Below are positions 36,525-44,548 of a stretch of 64,000 nt of DNA, piece by piece. The stretch is from Cellulomonas sp. PhB150 (GTDB taxonomy: Bacteria > Actinomycetota > Actinomycetes > Actinomycetales > Cellulomonadaceae), in the NCBI RefSeq assembly GCF_003755175.1, contig NZ_RKHX01000002.1:434001-498000 (forward strand), read 5' to 3'. Within the stretch, counting starts at the first letter, position 1. Each line of letters begins with the position of its first letter. The notes below the pieces were generated by a model. The model had not been told where the DNA came from, ran no database searches, and saw only the letters and a program-made list of their open reading frames with translations. The translations under genes were made by a program, and so were the position numbers.

Positions 36525-37310
36525 TCACGCCCCGGCGAACGCCACGACCGCCGCGGCGACGGCACCGGGATCGGGCTCGTGGTCGCGGCCCGGGACGACC
36601 TCGAGCCGGGCGTCGGGCAGCGCGCCGGCGATCGCCGCCGCGGACTCGACGAGCACCGGCCAGGTGTCCCTGGCCCGCACGACGAGCGCGGGGACGGCCA
36701 CCGACGAGAACGCCGCGGGGTCCGGGAACCGGTCGGTCACCGCCCAGTCGTACAGCAGGCTCGGCGCGATGGCCTCGAGCGCACGGAACCACGGCTGGTC
36801 GCGCTGGCCGGAGGCCAGGTGCGGCGGCAGGCCGACGACGCGCGACTGGTAGAGCTCGACGGCGCCGGCGTGGTCGCCACCCCGGACCAGGGCCTCCAGC
36901 TGCGGGCCGACGGACGCGTCGCGCGGGGGAGCGCTCGGGACGACGACGGGTGCCTCGAGGACGACGAGGCGCCGGACCGGGACGCCCGCAGCGGCTGCCG
37001 CCAGCGCGAGGACGCCTCCCGAGGAGTAGCCGAGCAGGGTCACGTCGTCGCCCAGGTCCGCGACGAGCGCGCGCACGTCGTCGACCTCGCGCTCCACGGC
37101 ACCGGCGATCCCGGATCCCTCGTCGGTGCTGTCGCCGCGCGCCCTGCGGTCGACCGCGATCCCGCGGTGGCCGAGCGCGGACAGAGCGGCCGCGAGGGGC
37201 AGGAGCCGTCCGCGGTCGTTCATCGCCCCCGGGAGCAGGACCACCGGCGGGCCGGAGCCGAGCTCCTCGACCGCGAGCAGGGTCCCGTCCGACGACTCGA
37301 TGTGCCGCAT
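36525..37310 (-). CDS. Alpha/beta hydrolase
   Basis: A 261-residue alpha/beta-hydrolase-fold protein. The nucleophile elbow is LLGYSSGGVLAL (G-x-S-x-G with Ser), the oxyanion region follows VVLLPGAMNDRG, and the likely acid and His are in ARDTWPVL and VPGRDHEPDP. Substrate unknown. No ribosome site is seen, but TACGGT (37323-37318) is seven bases upstream of the ATG, fitting a leaderless start. It ends one base after the convergent sigma gene. Confidence 0.85.
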   Translation of the reverse strand: MRHIESSDGTLLAVEELGSGPPVVLLPGAMNDRGRLLPLAAALSALGHRGIAVDRRARGDSTDEGSGIAGAVEREVDDVRALVADLGDDVTLLGYSSGGVLALAAAAAGVPVRRLVVLEAPVVVPSAPPRDASVGPQLEALVRGGDHAGAVELYQSRVVGLPPHLASGQRDQPWFRALEAIAPSLLYDWAVTDRFPDPAAFSSVAVPALVVRARDTWPVLVESAAAIAGALPDARLEVVPGRDHEPDPGAVAAAVVAFAGA

Positions 37311-37335
37311 GGACCCCACCGTAGGGGGCGCGGCG

Positions 37336-37638
37336 TCAGGCGTCGACGTCCGCCAGGGGCCACCCGGCCGCGGCGAGCACCGCGCTGACGCGCGCGACGT
37401 CGCCGGGCAGCGCCTGCTGCTCCAGGAGGCCCTCGATCTCGGCCGCCACGGCCTCGGACGTCGCGCCGCCGCCTGGGTGCGCCAGCACGATGCGGTCGGC
37501 GACCTCGATGACCTCGTCGTGCGTGAGCGTGCGCTTGAGCAGCGCGAGCACCGCCACGTAGTCGTGCTCGGGAACCCCGCTGGGGTAGCCGGCACGCAGC
37601 CAGTCGGCGACCCGTCGGACGACCCCGTCGCGCGCCAT
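37336..37638 (-). CDS. DUF3349 domain-containing protein
   Basis: A 100-residue helical protein resembling the actinobacterial DUF3349 family (for example M. tuberculosis Rv0543c). Matching features are VADWLRAGYPSGVPEHDYVAVLALLKRTLTHDEV and the PGDVARVSAVLAAAGWPL end. No catalytic residues are known. Its ATG overlaps the stop of the upstream 73-aa membrane gene by one base, and both follow the PiT transporter, so the three form one minus-strand operon. Confidence 0.8.
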   Translation of the reverse strand: MARDGVVRRVADWLRAGYPSGVPEHDYVAVLALLKRTLTHDEVIEVADRIVLAHPGGGATSEAVAAEIEGLLEQQALPGDVARVSAVLAAAGWPLADVDA

Positions 37639-37859
37639 CACTCGCTCCCGACGACGAGCTTCGCGACACCCACCACGACAGCCGCGGCGCACACCGCGAA
37701 GCAGAGGTAGGCCGCCGAGCGCCGCAGCGCGGTCGTCGTGCCGTCCACCGGGGCGAGCGCGCGCACCCCGAGCGCGAACACCGCCGGCACCCCGGCGCCG
37801 AACACGAGGCTGAGGACGATGACCTTCGTCAGCGCCTCGCCGTCGACCAGCTGGTCCAT
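37638..37859 (-). CDS. Small two-helix membrane protein in the pit operon
   Basis: A 73-residue protein with two hydrophobic helices (VIVLSLVFGAGVPAVFALGVRAL and AAYLCFAVCAAAVVVGVAKLVV) and short polar ends. I recognise no characterised family; small proteins of this shape follow pit genes in related actinobacteria. It starts 11 bases after the transporter stop with GAGGAGGACCG as ribosome site, and is coupled to DUF3349. It may be an accessory subunit of the phosphate transporter, which is inference from context. Confidence 0.75.
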   Translation of the reverse strand: MDQLVDGEALTKVIVLSLVFGAGVPAVFALGVRALAPVDGTTTALRRSAAYLCFAVCAAAVVVGVAKLVVGSE

Positions 37860-37870
37860 CTCGGTCCTCC

Positions 37871-39067
37871 TCAGGCGGCCGGGACGGTGGCCGGGCGGTC
37901 CGGCGTCGTCCAGTCGTCGTTGACGTTGGTGTGGTCCACCGCGCTCCTGCGCGAGGCGAGCCAGAGGCCCGCGCTCGCGGCGACGAGGATCGCCAGGACG
38001 AGCAGGGTGCCGGCGGCGCCGTCCAGGACGCGCTGGATGCCCTCCGCGCCCGCGCCGACGAGGGCCGACGCGGGCAGCGTGATGAGCCACGCGACGACCA
38101 TCCGGCGGGCCACGCCCCACCGGACCGGTGTCCGCCTCCCGACGCCCGACCCCATGATCGAGCCGCTCGCGACGTGCGTGGTGGACAGCGGGTAGCCGAA
38201 GTGGCTCGAGACGAGGATGACCGCGGCCGAGGAGGTCTCGGCGGCCAGTCCCTGCGGCGGCTCGATGTCGACCAGGCCCTTGCCGAGCGTCCGGATGACG
38301 CGCCAGCCGCCCAGGTACGTGCCGAGCCCGATGGCGCAGGCGCAGGCGATGATCACCCACACCGGGACCTGCGCGTCGGCCGGCAGCTCGCCGCCGGCGA
38401 TCAGGGCCAGCAGGATGATGCCCATCGTCTTCTGCGCGTCGTTCGTGCCGTGCGCGAGGGAGACGAGCGACGCGGACCCGATCTGGCCCCACCGGAACTC
38501 CGACTCGCGCGCCCCGGACCCCACGCTGCGCGTGATCCGGTAGACGAGCCACGTGCCGGTCAGGGCGATGAACCCCGCGGCGACGGGAGCGATGACCGCC
38601 GGGATGACGACCTTCGACAGGAGGCCGGACCAGATGACGCCGTCGAGGCCCGCGGCGACGACGACCGACCCGACGAGCCCGCCGATGATGGCGTGCGACG
38701 AGGACGACGGCAGGCCGAAGTACCACGTCACCAGGTTCCAGATGATCCCGCCGCACAGACCGGCGAACACCACGGACAGGGTCACCGCGTCCTGCTCGAC
38801 GATGCCCTTGGCGATGGTCGCGGCGACGGCGAGCGACAGGAACGCGCCGACGACGTTCAGCACCGCGGACAGCAGCACGGCGACCTTGGGTCGCAGGGCC
38901 TTGGTCGCGATCGACGTGGCCATGGCGTTGGCGGTGTCGTGGAAGCCGTTGGTGAAGTCGAACGCGAGGGCCGTCACGACCACGAGCACCAGGAGTGCGA
39001 TTCCGTCCACGTCACCGACGATGCGGGCCGTGCCGAGGGGCGGCAAGAGGGGGCGCCTGTTGTTCAT
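37871..39067 (-). CDS. pit: Low-affinity inorganic phosphate transporter (PiT family)
   Basis: A 398-residue membrane protein of the PiT family, cation-coupled permeases for inorganic (metal-) phosphate. The duplicated signature is GFHDTANAMATSIAT near the N-terminus and AHGTNDAQKTMGII in the second half; about ten membrane helices are visible. A hydrophilic C-terminal tail follows. ATG 39067 is taken as start; GTG at about 39010 (VDGIALLV) would match shorter relatives. It is transcribed divergently from the cellulase gene and leads a three-gene operon. Confidence 0.92.
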   Translation of the reverse strand: MNNRRPLLPPLGTARIVGDVDGIALLVLVVVTALAFDFTNGFHDTANAMATSIATKALRPKVAVLLSAVLNVVGAFLSLAVAATIAKGIVEQDAVTLSVVFAGLCGGIIWNLVTWYFGLPSSSSHAIIGGLVGSVVVAAGLDGVIWSGLLSKVVIPAVIAPVAAGFIALTGTWLVYRITRSVGSGARESEFRWGQIGSASLVSLAHGTNDAQKTMGIILLALIAGGELPADAQVPVWVIIACACAIGLGTYLGGWRVIRTLGKGLVDIEPPQGLAAETSSAAVILVSSHFGYPLSTTHVASGSIMGSGVGRRTPVRWGVARRMVVAWLITLPASALVGAGAEGIQRVLDGAAGTLLVLAILVAASAGLWLASRRSAVDHTNVNDDWTTPDRPATVPAA

Positions 39068-39176
39068 GCACGGTTCGCCCGAAAGTCACAGTTTGGGTCG
39101 GATCGTTCCCATCGCCCGATCTCGCTGCTACCTTGCCGTCACAACTGTATCGCTCAAGACGTACCGGCCCGGTGCG

Positions 39177-39190
39177 TGAGAGCGCTTCCA
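39177..39190 (+). promoter_or_regulatory. CelR/CebR-type operator upstream of the cellulase
   Basis: TGAGAGCGCTTCCA matches the actinobacterial CelR/CebR consensus TGGGAGCGCTCCCA at 12 of 14 positions and keeps the central GAGCGCT dyad typical of LacI-family sites. It lies 20 bases before the cellulase GTG, where a bound repressor would block transcription until cellobiose is present. The regulator gene is not in this window. Confidence 0.7.
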
Positions 39191-39210
39191 CACAAGCCCC
39201 AGGAGACAGC

Positions 39211-42200
39211 GTGGTTTCCTTCCTTCCCGGTCGCCGTCGCGCGACCTGGGCCGGCGCAGCAACCGCCGGCCTCGCCACCCTCGCCCTCGTCGTCGCCCCG
39301 ATGGCAGCGGCCAACCCGATCGGTGAGGTCCACGACTTCGCCGACGGTCCGCAGGGCTGGTTCAGCTACGGCGGCACGTCGTCGTCGTCCGTCGACGACG
39401 GCGAGCTCTGCGTGGTCGTCCCCGCGGGGACGACGAACCCCTGGGACGTCGCCGCGCAGCACGACGACGTGACGCTGGCGGCCGACTCCCCGGTGACCGT
39501 CTCGTTCCGCGCGCACGCCACGGCCGACGTGTCGGTCAACCTGCGCGCCGGCATCGGCTACCCCGACGACGTGTCGTCGTCGGTCGCGCTGACCTCGGCG
39601 CCCACCGACTACTCCTTCACCTGGACCCCGGGCTTCAGCGGCACGGGCAACACGTCCTTCCAGCTCGGCGGGCAGGCGAGCGACTACACGTTCTGCCTCG
39701 ACGACTTCTCGATCTCGGGCGACGACGAGCTGCTCGGGACGACGACCTTCGCGGGCGACACGCTCCCCGCGGGCTGGTCGCTCCCGGCCGACTGGGCCGT
39801 GACGTCGGCCGCCGGTGACCCGGCGTTCTGCGTCGCGGTCCCCGCCTCGGCGGGTCAGTACGACGGCCTGGTCTACAACGGCGTGCCCGTCGAGGACGGC
39901 GGCAACTACGCGCTGTCGTTCACGGCCAGCGCCAGCAACGGCGCCACCGTGCGCGCGCTCGTCGGGGAGAACGGCGGCGCTTACCGCACCGCGTACGTCG
40001 CCAACCCTGCGCTCACCGCGGAGCTGGCCTCCTACGACTACCCGTTCACCTCGTCGCTGGCGTTCCCGGCCGACGAGGGCGCCGTGGGCCAGGTCGCGCT
40101 CCAGCTGGGGGCGCGCGGCGACTACACGTTCTGCGTGAGCGAGGTGTCGCTCCGCAAGACCGCGACCCCGCCGCCCGCCTACGAGCCCGACACGCGCAGC
40201 CGCGTGCGGGTCAACCAGGTCGGCTACCTGCCGCAGGGGCCCAAGCGGGCCACCGTGGTGACCGACGCGGCGGCGCCGGTCGCGTGGGAGCTGCACGCCG
40301 CGGGCGGGGCGCTCGTCGCGAGCGGCAAGGCGGCCCTGGCCGGCACCGACCCGACGTCGGGCCTGAAGGTCCAGACCGTCGACTTCAGCACGGTCACCGC
40401 GAAGGGGGCGGGCTTCACGCTCGTGGCCGACGGGGAGACGAGCGACCCGTTCGCGATCAAGACCGACATCTACGCCCAGCTGCGGTACGACGCGCTGAAC
40501 TACTTCTACCCGGCACGCTCGGGCATCGCGATCGACGCGCCCGGCACGGTCTACGACCGGCCCGCCGGGCACGTGAGCGGACCGGACGGCGCCGTCAACA
40601 AGGGCGACCTGGACGTCGCGTGCCTGACCGCGGCCGACGACGGCGCGAGCTGGTCGTACGGCACCTGGACCTGCCCCGCGGGGTACGCCCGGGACGTGGT
40701 GGGCGGCTGGTACGACGCCGGCGACCACGGCAAGTACGTGGTCAACGGCGGGATCGCCGTGCAGCAGCTGCTCAGCACGTACGAGCGGACGCTGTACGCG
40801 ACCGACGCGGCCAAGGGCGCCCTCAAGGACGGCACGCTGGAGGGCCCGGCCGACGAGAGCGGCAACGGGGTCCCGGACGTCCTGGACGAGGCACGCTGGG
40901 AGCTCGAGTTCTTCCTGGCGATGCAGGTCCCGGCCGGATCGGGCATGACGGTGTCGAGCACGGACAGCCGCTCGCTCGACGGCATGGTGCACCACAAGAT
41001 CCACGACGTCGGCTGGACCGGCCTGGGCCTGCTGCCCTCGGACGACCCGCAGCAGCGTCGTCTGCACCGTCCGTCCACCGCCGCCACCCTCAACGTCGCG
41101 GCGACCGCGGCGCAGGGTGCCCGGCTGTTCGAGAAGTACGACAAGGCGTTCGCCGCGAAGCTCCTGGCGGCGAGCAGGACGGCCTACACCGCGGCCCTGC
41201 GGGTGCCCGACCTGTACGCGCCCGCCAGCGCCGGTGCCAACGGTGGCGGTCCGTACGACGACACCGAGGTCTCGGACGAGTTCTACTGGGCCGCGGCCGA
41301 GCTGTACCTGACGACGAAGTCGTCGACCTACAAGAAGGACGTCGAGAAGAGCGCCCACCGCACGGACGACATCTGGACCGAGGGCGGCTTCAACTGGGGC
41401 AGCACCGCCGCCCTGGGTCGGCTCGATCTCGCGACGGTGCCCAGCGACCTCCGCACCCAGGCGCGCACCAGCGTCGTCGCGGGGGCCAAGAAGTACCTGA
41501 CGTGGCAGAAGGCCCAGGCCTTCGGCACGGCGTACCCGGGCAGCAACGGCACGTACGACTGGGGCTCGAACTCCATGGTCGTGAACAACCAGGTGGTGCT
41601 CGCCACGGCGTTCGACATCACGCGCGACAAGAAGTTCAGCCGCGCCGTGCTCGAGTCCATGGACTACCTGCTGGGCCGCAACGCGCTCAACAACTCCTAC
41701 GTCACGGGCTACGGGACGCAGTTCTCCAGCCACCAGCACAGCCGCTGGATGGTCCCGCCGCCGAACGGCTCGCTCGCGGGCGGACCCAACTCGCTGCGGA
41801 GCACGTGGGACCCGGTGATGAACACGCTGTTTCCGGAGTCCAACCCCTGCACGCCGCAGCGGTGCTACGTCGACGACATCGAGGCGTGGTCCGTCAACGA
41901 GATCACCGTCAACTGGAACTCGGCGCTGTCCTGGATCGCGTCGTTCGTCGCCGACCAGGGTGCGGCGCCGCAGCCGGTGGCGCCGAAGATCACCAAGCAG
42001 CCGACGTCCGTGTCCGGTGCCCTGAAGGCGAAGGTCACCCTCTCCGCCGCCGCCTCCGGCGTGCCGGCGCCGACCGTCAGGTGGCAGCGCCGGGCGCCGG
42101 GCGCCACCGCGTGGAAGGACGTGCGCGGGGCGACGAGCACGACGCTCAAGGTGGTCATGACGCGCGCCGAGCACCGGGCGGGCTACCGGGCGGTGTTCAC

Positions 42201-42522
42201 CAGCTCGGCCGGTTCGGCGACGACCGCGACCGCGACCGTCACGCTCCGCAAGGCGCGCCCGGTCATCACGTCGCAGCCCAAGGACGTCACGGTGCGCTCC
42301 GGCGCGCGCGCGACCTTCCGGGTGGCGTACGACGCCTACCCGGCGGCGCACGTGCAGTGGTGGGCCAAGAAGGGCAAGACGTGGGTCAAGGTCCCCGGCG
42401 CGCGCGCCCAGACCCTGACGGTCAAGGTGACGGGCACGTCGTCGAAGCACTACCGCGTCGTGGTGAAGAGCTCGCAGGGGCAGGTCACCTCGCGCACGGC
42501 GCACGTCACGATCCGCCGCTGA
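39211..42522 (+). CDS. cenC: Secreted GH9 endoglucanase, CenC-like
   Basis: A 1103-residue secreted cellulase hydrolysing beta-1,4-glucan. Signal peptide 1-34 (cut after APMAAA) precedes two CBM4-type modules (about 35-172 and 173-325), an Ig-like domain (about 328-418) and the GH9 catalytic domain. GGWYDAGDHGKYV holds Asp502 and Asp505 (base side), SSHQHSRW His843, and WSVNEITVNWN the general acid Glu897. Two Ig-like modules (926-1012, 1013-1103) end it. C. fimi CenC has the same order and nearly the same length. The first CBM is more diverged than the second. AGGAGA precedes GTG 39211; a strong terminator follows. Confidence 0.93.
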   Translation: MVSFLPGRRRATWAGAATAGLATLALVVAPMAAANPIGEVHDFADGPQGWFSYGGTSSSSVDDGELCVVVPAGTTNPWDVAAQHDDVTLAADSPVTVSFRAHATADVSVNLRAGIGYPDDVSSSVALTSAPTDYSFTWTPGFSGTGNTSFQLGGQASDYTFCLDDFSISGDDELLGTTTFAGDTLPAGWSLPADWAVTSAAGDPAFCVAVPASAGQYDGLVYNGVPVEDGGNYALSFTASASNGATVRALVGENGGAYRTAYVANPALTAELASYDYPFTSSLAFPADEGAVGQVALQLGARGDYTFCVSEVSLRKTATPPPAYEPDTRSRVRVNQVGYLPQGPKRATVVTDAAAPVAWELHAAGGALVASGKAALAGTDPTSGLKVQTVDFSTVTAKGAGFTLVADGETSDPFAIKTDIYAQLRYDALNYFYPARSGIAIDAPGTVYDRPAGHVSGPDGAVNKGDLDVACLTAADDGASWSYGTWTCPAGYARDVVGGWYDAGDHGKYVVNGGIAVQQLLSTYERTLYATDAAKGALKDGTLEGPADESGNGVPDVLDEARWELEFFLAMQVPAGSGMTVSSTDSRSLDGMVHHKIHDVGWTGLGLLPSDDPQQRRLHRPSTAATLNVAATAAQGARLFEKYDKAFAAKLLAASRTAYTAALRVPDLYAPASAGANGGGPYDDTEVSDEFYWAAAELYLTTKSSTYKKDVEKSAHRTDDIWTEGGFNWGSTAALGRLDLATVPSDLRTQARTSVVAGAKKYLTWQKAQAFGTAYPGSNGTYDWGSNSMVVNNQVVLATAFDITRDKKFSRAVLESMDYLLGRNALNNSYVTGYGTQFSSHQHSRWMVPPPNGSLAGGPNSLRSTWDPVMNTLFPESNPCTPQRCYVDDIEAWSVNEITVNWNSALSWIASFVADQGAAPQPVAPKITKQPTSVSGALKAKVTLSAAASGVPAPTVRWQRRAPGATAWKDVRGATSTTLKVVMTRAEHRAGYRAVFTSSAGSATTATATVTLRKARPVITSQPKDVTVRSGARATFRVAYDAYPAAHVQWWAKKGKTWVKVPGARAQTLTVKVTGTSSKHYRVVVKSSQGQVTSRTAHVTIRR

Positions 42523-42535
42523 CGGCGGGCTGACG

Positions 42536-42573
42536 GACGACGCCCCGGACAGGTCTCCTGCCGGGGCGTCGTC
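42536..42573 (+). terminator. Hairpin terminator after the cellulase gene
   Basis: GACGACGCCCCGG (42536-42548) pairs perfectly with 42561-42573, and inside the loop CAGG (42550-42553) pairs with CCTG (42557-42560) around TCT. It begins 13 bases after the stop and insulates ribF from cellulase transcription. Confidence 0.8.
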
Positions 42574-42684
42574 GTGCCGGGCGACGACGCACGGCCGAAG
42601 AGGTGGCAGGCTTGCTCGCTGGGCCACCGCCGTCGCGGTGGGTCACCGATCGGATCGTCCGGTCAGCAGCGGACAGGAGCAGGC

Positions 42685-43689
42685 GTGCACCTCTGGCGTG
42701 ATCTCGCCGACGTCCCCGACGGATTCGGCCCCTCCGTCGTGACGATCGGCAACTTCGACGGCGTGCACCGCGGGCACGCGGGCGTGCTGCAGCGCATGTG
42801 CGCCGACGCGCGCGGCGCGGGCGCGAGCGCGGTGGCCGTCACGTTCTCGCCCCATCCGCTCCAGGTGCACCACCCCGACACCGCGCCGCCGCTGCTCACG
42901 GGCGACACCGACCGGCTGGAGCTGCTCGGGGCGACGGGGCTCGACGCGGTCCTCCTGCTGCCGTACTCGCTCGAGTTCGCGCGGCAGTCGCCCGAGGAGT
43001 TCGTCCGGCGCTACCTGGTGGAGGGTCTGGGTGCCCGGGTCGTCGTGGTCGGCCGCGACGTGCGGTTCGGCTGGAAGAACTCCGGCGACCTCTCGACGAT
43101 GGTCGAGCTGGGCCGCTCCTACGGGTTCTCGGTCGAGGTCATCGAGGACGTGACCCCGACGCCGGGCGCCGACCCGGGCAGCGCCGAGGACCACGTCGCT
43201 GACCCGCTGCGCCGCCGCTGGTCCTCGACCTGGGTGCGCGAGCTGCTCGAGGCGGGTGACGTGGTGCAGGCCGCGCGCGTGCTCGGCCGCCCGCACCGGC
43301 TGCGCGGCGAGGTGGTGCACGGCGACGCCCGCGGCCGCGAGCTGGGCTTCCCGACCGCCAACCTCAGCCAGGACGCCGAGGGCATGGTCCCGGCGGACGG
43401 CGTGTACGCGGGCTGGCTACGGCGTCCCGACGGAACGGTGCTGCCGTCGGCGGTCTCGATCGGCACCAACCCGACGTTCGACGGCGTGCAGCGCCGGGTC
43501 GAGGCGTACGTGCTGGACCGGACCGACCTCGACCTGTACGGCGAGCAGGTGGTCCTCGAGCTCGTCGAACGTCTGCGTCCGACGCTGAAGTTCGACGGCA
43601 TCGAGCCGCTGATCACGCAGATGCACGCCGACGTCGAGCGGGTGCGCGAGGTGCTGGCACCCGTCACGGCGCCGACCACCGAGGCCTGA
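42685..43689 (+). CDS. ribF: Bifunctional riboflavin kinase/FAD synthetase
   Basis: RibF (334 aa) phosphorylates riboflavin to FMN and adenylates FMN to FAD. The N-terminal nucleotidyltransferase domain shows VVTIGNFDGVHRGHAGVL (GxFDxxHxGH) and the SSTWVRELL motif; the C-terminal flavokinase domain has LGFPTANLS (P-T-A-N) and the Glu-containing DRTDLDLYGEQVVLEL. GTG 42685 with CAGGAGC just upstream fits family length. In relatives ribF lies between truB and rpsO; here large accessory blocks separate all three. It supplies FAD for the flavoproteins in this window. Confidence 0.95.
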   Translation: MHLWRDLADVPDGFGPSVVTIGNFDGVHRGHAGVLQRMCADARGAGASAVAVTFSPHPLQVHHPDTAPPLLTGDTDRLELLGATGLDAVLLLPYSLEFARQSPEEFVRRYLVEGLGARVVVVGRDVRFGWKNSGDLSTMVELGRSYGFSVEVIEDVTPTPGADPGSAEDHVADPLRRRWSSTWVRELLEAGDVVQAARVLGRPHRLRGEVVHGDARGRELGFPTANLSQDAEGMVPADGVYAGWLRRPDGTVLPSAVSIGTNPTFDGVQRRVEAYVLDRTDLDLYGEQVVLELVERLRPTLKFDGIEPLITQMHADVERVREVLAPVTAPTTEA

Positions 43690-43696
43690 CGGCCGG

Positions 43697-44548
43697 TCAG
43701 TCCTCCGACCGGTCCCGCGCCGACTCGACGGGCAGCAGGACGGCGCCGACGAGGAAGCACACGGCACCGAGGAACGTCCCCGTGTTCACCAGGGCCACGT
43801 TCGCGACGGCCCCCGACGGGTCCACGTACCGGGCGGCGACCGCCGCGACGCCGAAGGCGACGGACCCCAGAAGGTTCACCCCCGCGACGTGCCACCCCAC
43901 GGACCGGTCCGGGCGGGGCAGGACTCCGCGGTTCACCTCGGCGAACGCGAGCCAGCTGGCGACGAGGAAGCACACCGACCCGCCGACGTCCGGCGCCCAG
44001 ACCAGGCGGCGCGCCTCCTGGCTCGACAGGTCGGAGGCGGTGGCCGCGAACGTGCTGACGTTGAACAGCAGCGTCCCGACGAGCTGGACGAGGACGGCCC
44101 AGAAGTCGATCCGGCGCGGTCGCCAGCCGACCAGCGAGCGCAGCCGCCCGGGCCGCACCGAGCCGGACACGACCCCTCCCGGCGCGCGCAGCGTCTCGTG
44201 CAGCTGCAGGTACGCGGCGGTCGTGAACAGCAGCGAGCCGGCGAAGAACGTGGCCGCGACGCCCGACGGTGCGATCGTGTCGAAGAACGCCGGGACCGAC
44301 CCGAGCGCGAAGCACACCGAGCCGCCGGCGAACAGGCCACCGATCCAGAAGCTCGAGGCGCTGGCCCGGCCTCCCGCCGGGCGCGCCTCGGCGGGCCGCA
44401 GGCCCAGGCCCTTGCGGTGACGCCGCGAGCTCCACTCGACCCGCGTCCCGTCGGGCCGCGCGAGCACCGCGTGCGTGACGAATCCCGCCGGGCCGTGCGT
44501 GCTCAGCACCTGCCAGTCGGCGGGGACGTGCGGGACGCCCGCGGTCAC
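43697..44548 (-). CDS. Multi-pass membrane protein of unknown function, coupled to gadB
   Basis: A 283-residue membrane protein with about eight hydrophobic segments after a 60-residue soluble N-terminus. A G(G/A)xCF element recurs: GGSVCFALGSVPAFF, GGSVCFLVASWLAF and LGAVCFLVGAVLLP, suggesting internal duplication. It weakly recalls YrhK-like membrane domains, which I cannot confirm. Its GTG overlaps the gadB stop (GTGA on the minus strand), so the two are translated together. In acid-resistance loci gad genes usually pair with the antiporter GadC; this protein does not look like an APC-family antiporter. Confidence 0.75.
   Translation of the reverse strand: MTAGVPHVPADWQVLSTHGPAGFVTHAVLARPDGTRVEWSSRRHRKGLGLRPAEARPAGGRASASSFWIGGLFAGGSVCFALGSVPAFFDTIAPSGVAATFFAGSLLFTTAAYLQLHETLRAPGGVVSGSVRPGRLRSLVGWRPRRIDFWAVLVQLVGTLLFNVSTFAATASDLSSQEARRLVWAPDVGGSVCFLVASWLAFAEVNRGVLPRPDRSVGWHVAGVNLLGSVAFGVAAVAARYVDPSGAVANVALVNTGTFLGAVCFLVGAVLLPVESARDRSED

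Noticed and set aside
39154-42627. A minus-strand open frame of more than 1100 codons opposite the cellulase gene
   Set aside because: The sense strand encodes a complete GH9 cellulase with signal peptide and catalytic residues; the antisense product is low-complexity and motif-free.
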